A stretch of 64,000 nt of DNA from Camellia lanceoleosa (Eukaryota > Streptophyta > Magnoliopsida > Ericales > Theaceae): contig CM045763.1 of assembly GCA_025200525.1 (NCBI GenBank), forward strand, positions 62,507,018 to 62,571,017, written 5' to 3'. How positions within the stretch are numbered: the stretch's first letter is position 1; each line of letters opens with the position of its first letter. This document shows, piece by piece, positions 21,699 through 32,413 of the stretch. The translations under genes were made by a program, and so were the position numbers. A model generated the notes under the pieces. The model was not told the origin of the DNA, did not search any database, and saw only the letters and a program-made list of their open reading frames with translations.

Positions 21699-24650
21699 TA
21701 TATAATAAAGCAGGATGATTTTTGAATTTGTCCTACACACATTTGTCTTACTAGGACATTTAGACGGCTCAGATCCATTCAAATTGTAAAACAACGCCTA
21801 AGATATATTTTTCAAAAAATATCCTACATGTACACTTTCTATTTTCCCGCTTCTCTCTCTTACTTTTTTCTTGTCCTACTAGGACATTTAGACGGCTCAG
21901 ATCTATTCAAATTGTAAAACAACGGCTGAGATATATTTTTCAAAAAATATCCTACATGTACATTTTATATTTTTCCGCTTCTCTCTCTTGTTTTTTTCTT
22001 TTCTCACTCATCCTTCCATGATCCCATAATCCCACCTTCTTCTCTCTTTTCTTTTTATTTTTTTTTATTTTCTCCCATTTTTATTTTTCTCTTTATTTGT
22101 TTATTTTTTTTTAAATTTCTCCTTTTTGTTCATTTATTTTTATTCATATTACATGAAAAAGTCTGCGATCTTAGAATTAGAAGCCAGATTTTATCGTGTA
22201 TAGTGGAGGTTAGATTAATGAATTTTATAGTTCACAAATTAAATGAATTTGAACAATTAATTATTATTTTTAAATATATTGAATACTTGATAGATTTCAT
22301 AAATTTAGACCTTATATGAATCTTCAACATCTATATAATAAAGTAGGATAATTTTTGAATTTGTCATACACACATTTGTCCTACTATGACATTTGGACGA
22401 CTCAAATCTATTCAAATTGTAAACAATGGCTGAGATATATTTTTCAAAAAATATCCTACATGTACATTTTCTATTTTCCCGCTTCTCTCTCTCACTTTTT
22501 CCTTTTCTCACTTATCCTTCCATGATCTCATGATCCCACCTTCCTCTCTCTTTTCTTTTCTTTTCTTTTTTTTTTTTTATTTTCTCTCTTTTTTTTTTCT
22601 CTCTATTTGTTTATTTTTTTTAGTTTTCTCCTTTTTGTTCACTTATTTTTATTCATATTATATAGAAAAGTCTGCGATCCCAGAATTATGAGCCAGATTT
22701 TACTGTGTATAGTGGATATTAGATTAATAAATTTTATAATTCACAAATTAAATGAATTTGAACAATTAATTATTATTTTTAAATATATTGAATACTTGAT
22801 AGAATTCATAAATTTAGACATTATATGAATTTTCAACATCTATATAATAAAGTAGGAGGTTTTTGAATTTGTCCTATACACATTTGTCCTACTAGGACAT
22901 TTGAACGACTTAGATTTATTCAAATTATAAAACAACGGTTAAGATATATTTTTCAAAAAATATCTCACATGTACATTTTTAATTTTTCCGTTTCTCTCTT
23001 ACTTTTTCCTTTTCTCATCCATCATTTTATGATTCCATGATCCCACCTTCCTCTCTCTCTTTTTATTTATTTTTATTTTTTATTTTCTTCAATTTTTATT
23101 TTTCTCTCTATTTGTTTATTTTTCTATTTTCTCCTTTTTGTTCACTTATATTTATTCATATTATATGAAAAAGTCTGCGATCTCATAATTAGGAACCAGA
23201 TTTTATTGTGTGTAGTAGAGATTATATTAATAAATTTTTTATTCCACAAATTAAATGAATTTGAACAATTAATTATTATTTTTATATATATTGAATACCT
23301 AATAGATTTCGTAAATTTAGACCTTATATGAATTTTCAACATCTATATAATAAAGCAAGATTATTTTTGAATTTTCCTACACACATTTGTTCTACTAGGA
23401 CATTTAGACGACTCAGATCTATTCAAATTATAAAACAACGGTTGAGATATATTTTTTCCAAAAAATATTCTACATGTACATTTTCTATTTCCCGCTTCTC
23501 TCTCTTACTTTTTCCTTTTCTCACTCTTCCTTCTATGATCCCATGATTCCACCTTCCTCTCTCTTTTTATTTTATTTTATTTTATTTTCTCCCATCTTTA
23601 TTTTTCTCTCTATTTGTTTATTTTTTTATTTTTTCCTTTTTGTTCACATATTTTTATTCATATTATATAGAAAATTTTGCGATCCCAGATTTAGGAGCCA
23701 GATTTTACTGTGTAGTGGAGATTATATTAATGAATTTTTTAGTCCACAAATTAAATGAATTTGAACAATTAATTAATATTTTTAAATATCTTGAATACCT
23801 GATAGACTTTACAAATATAGACATCATATGAATCTTCAACATCTATATAATAAAGCATGATGGTTTTTGAATTTATCCTATATACATTTGTCCTACTAGG
23901 ACATTTGAACGGCTCAGATTTATTTAAATTATAAAACAATGACTGAAATATATTTGTCAAAAAATATCCTACATGTACATTTTCTATTTTCTGCCTTCTC
24001 TCTCTTACTTTTTCCTTTTCTTACCCATCCTTCTATGATCCTATGATCCCACCTTCCTCTCTCTTTTCTTTTTATTTTTTTATTTTCTCCCTTTTTTTTT
24101 TCTCTCTATTTGTTTTTTTTTTATTTTCTCCTTTTTGTTCACATATTTTTATTCATATTATATGGAAAATTCTGCGATCCCAGAATTAGGAACTAGATTT
24201 TATTATGTGTAAGGTAGATTATATTAATGAATTTTTTGGTCTACAAATTAAATGAATTTGAACAATTAATTATTATTTTTAAATATATTGAATACCTGAT
24301 GGATTTAAATAAATTTAGACCTCATATGAATGTTCAACATATTTTAATAAAGCATGATGGTTTTGAATCTTCCACATATTTACATCCTATTAGGACATTT
24401 TTATGGCTCAATTTGTTCAAATTATAAAACAATGGAGATATATTTTTCAAAAATGTTCTATATATACATTTTTTACTTTCCTGTTTCTCCATCTCTTACT
24501 TTTTCCTTTTTTCACACCCCTTCTTCCATGATCCCATGATCCCGCCTTCCTTTCTCTTTTCTTTTTATTTTTTTTATTTTCTTCCGTTTTTATTTTTCTC
24601 TCTATTTATTTTTTTTTATTTTCTTCTTTTTGTTTAATATATTTTACACA
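21699..24650 (+). repeat. Tandem array of six ~500 bp Helitron-start-like units
   Basis: Units begin at about 21699, 22330, 22839, 23342, 23842 and 24339; spacing is 631, 509, 503, 500 and 497. Each opens with (c)atctatataataaag, then a ttttgaatttgtcctacaca block, a pyrimidine-rich tract, a tctgcgatcccagaatta-like block, and a close like cttatatgaatcttcaaca. The first unit carries an internal ~130 bp duplication (the gacatttagacggctcaga block twice). The opening resembles Helitron 5' termini, but no CTAG hairpin end is present between units. Confidence 0.85.
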
Positions 24651-24782
24651 TATTTCCATACAATATATGTGTACTCGTAATACACTAGGACATTATTGGT
24701 ATACATACAATTTTCATATAATTATATAACTAAAAACAGTATTGTATGTATGCCCGTGGAAATTGTATGTATGCTAAGCACA

Positions 24783-24946
24783 TCTATCTATCTATCTAGC
24801 TATTTATTAGATAAGCAAAAGTAAGTTTTCGTGAGGAGTTTTGTGAGAACTCCAATTTTATAATAAATTTGTGATTTTATCAAATTAAATTATATTCTAA
24901 TCCTAATATTTTTTATACCGTGCCTTCAGGCACGGGCAAATGCTAG
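24783..24946 (+). mobile_element. Possible short non-autonomous Helitron
   Basis: Starts with tctatctatctatctag after an A and ends at the same hairpin-CTAG terminus as the larger call. The shared block tttgtgagaactcc resembles the cttgtgggagttcc block near the starts at 18467 and 25303. This is an alternative reading of the right end of the composite element. Confidence 0.45.
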
Positions 24947-24948
24947 TA

Positions 24949-25299
24949 TCTATACATTTTACAAGGTAAAAAATATATATATAATATGTAAGTATAATAT
25001 TTTTACTTTATAATATTTTATAAGAACATAATATATGTGTTATTTATCAATTATAATACTAACTATCATGTTGATAATGCATGAATGTTGATAGAAGACC
25101 TTATTATAATATATCTTATTTATTTAGTGAATTTCGAACAAATATAATAAATTTTCATTTTCATTACTTCAATTATAAAATATCAATATTTTCTTTCAAA
25201 ATTACGTATATTTTATACTAATAATTTAAATTATGTTTGATATAAACATAAATAATTTTTTTAAATCTAATCCGTGCATAAATGCGGGTGATATGCTAG
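24949..25299 (+). mobile_element. Non-autonomous Helitron, 351 bp
   Basis: It opens with A^TCTATACATTTTACAAGG two bases after the previous CTAG and ends with a degenerate hairpin (ccgtgcat-aa-atgcggg) followed by gtgatatgCTAG and T (25296-25300). No coding frame. Confidence 0.6.
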
Positions 25300-25300
25300 T

Positions 25301-25620
25301 ATTATATAATGAAAAATGAGTTTCTAACTCACAAGTCTTGTGGGAGTTCCAATACCTCAATATTAATTTCCTAATTTTTTTATTTAAAAAAAAAACTCAA
25401 CACTTATTGGCTTCTCCCATACACACACTTTTCAACTTCTCTCATACCTATTTAATTATTTTGAAAATAATAATTATCCCCCATTTTCAACTTCTCTCAT
25501 ACCTATTTAATTATTTTGGAAACAATAATTATTCCCCATTTTCAACTTCTCCCATACCTATTTAATTATTTTGAAAATAATAATTATCCCTTAATTTATG
25601 GATTTCAAATGGAAAGATAA
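25301..25620 (+). mobile_element. Truncated Helitron 5' end with tandem repeat
   Basis: The block attatataatgaaaaatgag, then cttgtgggagttccaat, matches the beginning of the element at 18467 (tatattaagtaaaatgggg, cttgtgggagttccaat). At 25430-25590 about 59 bp is repeated three times (ttcaacttctctcataccta, then tttaattattttgaaaataa). No 3' terminus was found nearby. Confidence 0.55.
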
Positions 25621-28446
25621 CAAAAATATTTCATAATCTCTCCATTGTAATTTCTCTCATCGATTTCTAAAAGAAAATATTAAAATTTGCGTTCCTTTTT
25701 TCTTCCTAAAAAAACAGATAATATTTTTCATGAGAATTGTGGTTATCTATTTATATCTTATATATTATATTATAACATAACCCAAAAAAAAAATCAGATA
25801 TACAAACAGGTAAAATTAATAAATACGATTTTTATTTATTCAGTTAAAATCTTTCTTTGGCCTCTCAATATCTAATTTTAAATTTTAAAAATCTTTAAAG
25901 TCTATCTAAATAAATCTAATTTGAAAATATCTTACACCATCATATTTTAAATCAATAAAACTCACATGTCTATCACATGTATAACTCACATCATGACTTA
26001 CCTAAATAATAATAATTAAAAAAAAAATAGAAACCATAGATAAATTAAATTAAAAAAAAAAAAGAAATCCACAACTCAATCTTAAATAAATTGAAAATAA
26101 ATAAATAAATAGATAGAAACCACACAAAAATAAATAAGATAAGAATTTAGATATAGATCTCAAAAAGATATGACAATATCTAAATTTAAAGTATGATTTA
26201 ATAATATAATTAATTTTTTTTTATGTATATCTATCAAAATTTTAAATCACTTAATGGGACAAATTAATCAATTTTTAGATCTTATTTAAAGAATAATCTG
26301 ATTAGTCATCCCAACTCCTAAACTTTACTGGCATTGGCAAAGGAACTGAAGGATTAGGCAGGCCGAGATCTAAGTTATTGGGAGAGTAATATCCTACTAT
26401 TCCATAAATTTATTTATTTTTTAATTTTATTTTTTTCCTCATGTGATTCTTTCTCTGTTGTTGGTTTGGTTTTTGTTTCGATTTTAATGAGATTTATGTG
26501 TTTGTTTACAAGTTAACGTGGTGAAGAAGAATTATTGGTGATGATGGTTGCAATCGAAGTATCTATGCCCATTATGTGCAAAGAATTTTGATCGGATTTT
26601 GTTTTTTCAATGAAAACCATAAAATTGAAATAAAAAAATCGGTATCAAAATTTTTTTTTATTGTCATTTTATTTTATAGAAAATGTGAAAAATTATTAGA
26701 AATTCAATATTGTACTATAATATTAGATTTTTGTATAATTAGGTAAATTTAAAACCTTCAAATATTTTTGTGTTTTTTATTTTTATCCTCTTTCTATCCT
26801 ATTATACCATTATTGCTATTTATTAGTTTGTTAATCATAATTCAATTAATTGAAAATGAAATCTTAGTATAATTTTACATATATATTAATTAATTTGTTA
26901 CCACAATATTTGTATATAATAGCATAATATATAGGAATAATTTTCAAATATAATTTCTATTTTTTTATATGATTAAAATAGTTTATCTTAAAATAGTACA
27001 TAGAGGAGTTAGATGGCTTCTTTTAACCCCAAAAAAGCCAATCAATTTTTTTTTTATACTTTTTAATTTGTTAAATTGAAACATCCACAAAACAAAATTG
27101 ATAAATACATATCCAAAAGATACACGTTTTTTTCTTTTTCTTTTATTTTTTCTTTTTTTAATAGGTAGGATATTTACAAATGAAAAATATTTGACACCTC
27201 AAAATTTTTTCCATAAACCGACTTATAATGATGTGGTTATAAGTGTCAATATAATTCCAATTAAGAGAATTTTCAATCCTTAATATTTTTTTTATCAAAC
27301 TATAATTTGATAAAAATTTTAAAAAATGAAGTGTTGGAAATTATTGTTTTTTTTCATCAAAATTGATGGGGGAAAAAAATTGGGATAAGAATGAAACTTC
27401 TTTTAAAAATTGATAAAAATTTAATAAAAAAAGTTAAAGTAATTCATATCCAATCGAATTTTTTATTCAAATTTAAAACAAATTAGATTAAAAAAAATTA
27501 AAAGAAAATGATGAAATGTTAGAAATATTCTAAAACATTTTTATTCTTAAAGACTAGAAATTCGTGTGTGTTATATTCATATTGTATTTTTAATTATGAA
27601 ATTAAAACCAAAAGAAATGTAACTTAAATTATTGGATTAATAATGAAATATCATATCAATTATTATTAAATATCACTTTACTTCACATTTAATAATAAAT
27701 TTGTATATTTTCCTTAATTATAATTTTTTAATTTGTCTATTTTTATAACAAGAAGAGGTATATCATAACTCATGTAACCTTATTTAATTAGATTTAACCT
27801 TTTTTTATTACAAATTATTAAAATTATACTAAACAGATTTATATATATATATTTTTTAATTTTTTTAAACTAATAATTTAAAAAGTTGTACACATAAAAA
27901 TTAATTTATAAATTTTATATATATCACAAGACAAAATATTAAATTATTTTAATATATTTATAATAATTTTTTTTTAATTTATAAAATTTTATGCATAGTA
28001 CGTGTTACTATTAGTGGGTTTTAATATAAGGTTAGTTGTCAAACGAAGGCGTAGAATCAACTCTGCCGGGGTGTAAAGTCAAAGCTGGTGCCTACTTTGT
28101 CGGGGTGGTAAGAGAAGTTAGTACTTACCTATTTTGTCGGGTTGGTTAATTGGGGGACACTCTGATTAAAGTTCTATATCTATAAGTAAAAAAATGTCAA
28201 CCAGCAATAAATCGAAGGCTTTATTTAGCCTGTGTTAAAATAATATATATTTATTATATTATTTTATTTTATTTAAATTATAATTATTTTATTTAGATTA
28301 TTATGATTTTTTATATCATTTTAAATTTAATTTATATTTCATATTTTTTTAATAAAAAATTAAAATATATATTAATATAATACTTTTCAATTAACCCCTA
28401 AATATAGTGATGCCGTGTACCTTAATCCTAGAGGTGTAATATTTAA
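25621..28446. other. AT-rich spacer, no gene
   Basis: Very AT-rich, with many short A and T runs; no supported coding region. A slightly GC-richer island at 28040-28165 repeats tttgtcggg(g/t)tgg two to three times and might be a small repeat remnant. Another at 26300-26400 shows no recognisable content. Confidence 0.5.
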
Positions 28447-28686
28447 GGGTGTTTTGGCAAATTGGATTTTAGCTGTTTTTTTATTAAAATTTACGAAAAG
28501 ATAAAATAAATTAAAATAATTAATAAGACAAAATATTACATAAAATTCATAATCATTTTATTTTTTCTCTCACAAATATCTCACCTAACTACAAAAAAAT
28601 ATATTTTTTCAAACACAAAAATTACAGCCTACTAAATTATCTAAAAACTAAAATTGCTTATTAAAATAACAATTTTGCAAACACCC
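28447..28686. mobile_element. MITE-like element, 240 bp
   Basis: Terminal inverted repeats gggtgttttggcaaattg and caattttgcaaacaccc bound an AT-rich, non-coding body. The target duplication is not clear. The end type resembles the small elements at 34479, 39836 and 40652. Confidence 0.6.
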
Positions 28687-28696
28687 TCATAGAGTG

Positions 28697-29080
28697 GGAT
28701 GAAGGGTTACTATTGTGCCTCAATTTGAGATTTTATAAGCTTATTTTTATGATCTGAACCTTTTATGTTGTAGGGTTCGTTGAGTACTTTATGTCTACCA
28801 AAAATCATATTAATCAAATAGAAATAATTATATGATCGAATTACATTTATCATAAAAAAATAAACAATAAGTTTTCTTTTGAGAAATAGCATAAAAAATA
28901 TGCAATCCGATCACATGGTTATTAATATTTGATGAATATGATTTTTTAGTAGACATGAAGTACTCAACGAATTTACAAAATGAACAATTTCAATTATAAA
29001 AATAAATCCATAATAAATCTCAAATTGAAGCACAATAGTTATTGTTGTTCTAAAGGCACAACAGTAATCCCATGTCCCAT
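28697..29080. repeat. Long imperfect foldback (inverted repeat)
   Basis: The left arm (actattgtgcctcaatttga at about 28710; gagtactttatgtctacca at about 28782) is matched in reverse complement by the right arm (agtagacatgaagtactc at about 28949; caaattgaagcacaatagt at about 29022). The arms exceed 150 bp with a short centre, so the transcript would form a long hairpin. It is probably a foldback or MITE-type element. Confidence 0.7.
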
Positions 29081-30090
29081 AGAGTGTCCCAAATAAAGAT
29101 TATTCTTAGCTAGCAAGTATATCTTAATCTGACACCTTTTTATTTATATTAAATTGAGGGGTCTTTCGGAAAGCACAAAAAAAGCTAGTTTTTAATTTTT
29201 TACTCATTTTAGGTCACATCACCTTTCATATTTTTTATCCATAAAAGGCAAAATAAATTAAAAAAAATCCAAAAGTCAATTTTTACAAACTTTTCAAAAC
29301 ACCACTTAATCACTAACGTGACCTTTTCATATCCAACAACGTTAATTGATGAGTAATGATACATCTCGTATTTTGGATCTTAATGATATGACAAATCTTG
29401 TATTGGACAATTTTATGTTTTTAGTGAGATTTTCAAGTGATATGATTTATGACACATCAATTAGAGTTGGTTTGGGAGTTCAAAATTAGAGGTTCACAAT
29501 ATTTTCCGTTAATTCATACATATCTTTTTCATTAATTAAGGTCTCATCTTAACATAGTGACTATTATTTTGTATAAAAAAAATAAAAACAAAAATTCTAC
29601 TTTTAACTCGATCATCTTGAAATAATGCAATTACAATTAACGGATTAATTTAATGTGTTTTTTTTGATGATCTATACAAAGGCATACAAAATAAACATAT
29701 TAAATTATTAAGGTGGGGTTTTGCGATGGGTCTTATAGACCCAAGGCTATCTAGTCTATCACAATAAACTAATTTGGACTCTTATTTGATTATTCTAAAA
29801 CTTTCATTCAAATCCACCGAACAAAAGTTTAATGATTAAGATACTCAAGTTATAAAGTTTTTTATTACTAATATAATTTCATTGGTAATTAAAAAATATC
29901 CCGTGAGATTGTATATTTGTGAAGTATTACATGTAACTTAAGCTTTTCTATAAAAATGAGTGGCGCATAGGATTTTAATTACAAGCATTTAACAATATCA
30001 CGTCAGTTTAAAATTCAATTTTGAAGGGACAAAGGCTCCACTTATTTCTCTTTCCCTTTGTTTTTCTTTCGTCATGGGGGTGAGCTATAA
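29081..30090. other. AT-rich spacer, no gene
   Basis: No coding region or clear repeat structure could be supported. Confidence 0.45.
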
Positions 30091-30094
30091 TTTA

Positions 30095-30260
30095 GAAAGG
30101 CACTATAGAGTCCTACACTTGTGTGTGGGCCCCTTTTAAAGATGCCTCGCCATATGTGAGCAACAATCCAAAAAGGCGCCACGAGAGTCCTATAATTGTG
30201 TAGGCCACATTTCAAAATGGCGCTACGGGAGTCATAAACTTTGTGTGAGCTCCCCACCCG
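30095..30260. repeat. Three diverged short repeats
   Basis: ggcactatagagtcctacac, ggcgccacgagagtcctata and ggcgctacgggagtcataaa, each followed by a tgtg-containing tail, recur at about 30098, 30174 and 30221. Confidence 0.6.
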
Positions 30261-30950
30261 TTCTTGCTTTTTACCAACAACTTGGTATTTTACAAGAACA
30301 CACCGTAAGTTGATCCAACAACCAGTCGATGAGGATCTTAGAGTCCAAACCCATGGCTAGTCCTACTATCAAGACCCATTTTGTTCAATCATGTTTGGGC
30401 TGAGCCAACAAATAATTTGTGTGAGTCGAGTATAAAAATTGCACATTCGACAAATAAAGCACATCCAAGTCCATCAATCATGGACCCAAATCAACTAGGC
30501 CCACTAGATTGCAGAAGTTCAACGCTGAGCAACTTCTTCGCCGATCAGGTGATATGCCGAGTAGGTAATATTGACAGAATCGGCGGACATTCATCTTTGA
30601 AATCTGGGATGGGCCCAGCTATCCCTTTCGGGCGATGTAATAGGAATTTGAATTTGTGACATTGTGATGATTATGAAGTAGGTCAAATTACGTAGGAAAT
30701 ATCTATACCAAAACACTATATAAGAAAGATAAATGGAAGGAGAATGTGTGCATATTGATCCAAACTCACTTCATTCCCTAAACATCTAACCTATCTTCTT
30801 TCATCCATCTAGAATCTGACTTAATCGTCGGAGTGCTAATTCTGACACTCCCGACCGAAGTGTTTATTGTTTCAGGCATCGGAACGAGAATCAAACCAAA
30901 ATCTATTTGGAACGAAGAAATATTGTAAAATAACTCCTCACACAACCCAA
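30261..30950 (+). mobile_element. Solo-LTR-like remnant
   Basis: The right part has LTR character: TATA-like cactatataagaaag at about 30713, then ttaatcgtcggagtgctaat and cactcccgaccgaagtgttt, closing with cctcacaca at about 30950. The same gtcggagtgctaattc(c/t)g block recurs at 51150 in another LTR, and a similar gtcggagtgcccc in the Tat LTRs. The left boundary is not resolved. Confidence 0.5.
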
Positions 30951-32413
30951 TCTCTATTTTCCTTAGCTACAAAATCCAGTGGGCAAAGTGTATATTTTGC
31001 TAATTTCATCCTTAAAAATAACCAAAACTAGAAAGCCCAAACACTTCCTTTCCCTCTCAACAATGGCAAACAAGCTATGACACAATATGGGACACAAGAA
31101 AAAGCTTTTAAAAAGGTAAGAACTATGAATTTTGGCAGTTGGTTCATCCTACGGGTCTTGGATTTGTAGAAGGAAAAGATCAAAAAAAAAAAAAAAACCT
31201 ATTCATGTATTTTTTTTCTCTACAAATCTAAGATTTACACAATTTAAACTTTGAAATCTAATTTGTCTTGGCCAAAGATGTAATGTGACCATACAATTGT
31301 GCCACATGTGCCTAATTAGGAGATGCATACTTGGCCTCACCTATTTTGACTTAAATAAGGCTTTTTTTTAGAACATGAAAAAAAGTCATCTTATTGACTT
31401 ATTAATTTATTTGAGTCATATCACTTCTTTATTTTTTTTAATATATTTTTTAAAAAAAATCAAAAAGGCCAATAAGTTAATTTTTTTCATCCTACCCAAA
31501 ACAAGCCTCGGATAAAGCTAATTTTTTGAAAGTTGGGAGGTTGATGTTAATGCTATCAAACTTTCCGTTTGCTACTTTTAACTAACAATGATGACACCAA
31601 ATGGGACTTTTATCCTCTTAAAATTGTGTTTTGTTATCCTTCTTGAATGAATAAAGTTCTTTTTTCTGCCTTCACCAAAAAATAAAAATAAAAAAAGGGC
31701 CAAAGGAAGCATGAGGAATTAGGGAACTCAAGGTTCATAAATTCAAAGAGCATTACTTTCTCCTTAGACAGACCATATGGGTGCTTTCGTGAGAATTCCA
31801 CTCCACCCTGCAGTTGCACAACTTGTCTTAACCCATCTCACCAGTGAAAGATTCAACTTCCGAGCTGGTTACCTGCTCGAACACAACAATCTCTCACTTC
31901 CAAAAAACACCATGTGCATCGACACACACAGACATGTATATGAAGTTAGTTTATATATACAATAGCTAATGCTCTCGAACCATAGCCACGAGCCTTTGAA
32001 AATGCAGAACATCAATATGAAATTTCTCTGATTCTTCTGGGGAACAGTATCAAAAGTACCATACTTGATTCAACACTCTTGGGGTTGGGGGGGGGGAAGA
32101 GAGTGATGATGCTGTGAAAAAAAAGTCAATTAGCATTGTCTGTTGTCTGTGTAAAAGCTCGTTCAAGACTTGTCTGTTAGTCGATGACAACAATCAAACA
32201 AACCTGATAGCAAAAGTTTGTTCTATATCCTATACAGTGGCGCTATTACAAACCAGTGACTGCCAAAATAAAATATTCACCCGGTTTGGCTTTTCCCTAA
32301 TACAAGGGGTTTAATGTTGAGATCAGACAAGACATTGGACGGCCAAGATCTGTCAACGTCTCAAAATGCCCCGTTCTCTGTGCTCCTAAAGTATTTACAC
32401 AACCAAATTGCAA
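30951..32413. other. Intergenic / probable 3' UTR of the kinase gene
   Basis: No coding region is supported. The last few hundred bases before 32414 are less AT-rich and likely contain the 3' UTR of the minus-strand kinase gene; I cannot place its end. Confidence 0.4.

Larger units (their letters stand above)
18467..24946 (+). mobile_element. Helitron (composite, non-coding except RPA-like remnant)
   Basis: The 5' end reads A^TCTATACTATATATTAAG, a typical plant Helitron start inserted after A. The 3' end has a perfect 7-bp hairpin (ccgtgcc-ttca-ggcacgg, 24918-24935), seven bases, then CTAG followed by T (24943-24947). These are the diagnostic Helitron termini. Inside are internal repeats, an RPA-like exon and a ~500 bp tandem array. 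No Rep/helicase motif is visible, so it is non-autonomous or a nest of several elements: a second start-like sequence at 24783 could make the last 165 bp a separate small element, with the first start paired to a lost end. Extent is therefore uncertain, the 3' end is firm. Confidence 0.6.

Noticed and set aside
22607..24427. Repeated short frames containing HKLNEFEQLI within the tandem array
   Set aside because: The similarity between copies is that of the DNA repeat; frames are short, AT-driven and broken in several units. I see no reason to call a protein.
18467..24946. Calling an autonomous Helitron
   Set aside because: No Rep (HUH) or helicase motifs in any frame; only termini and an RPA-like piece are present.
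30381..30659. 92-codon frame from ATG 30381
   Set aside because: Lies within LTR-like sequence, no recognisable motif, no splice or promoter context of its own.
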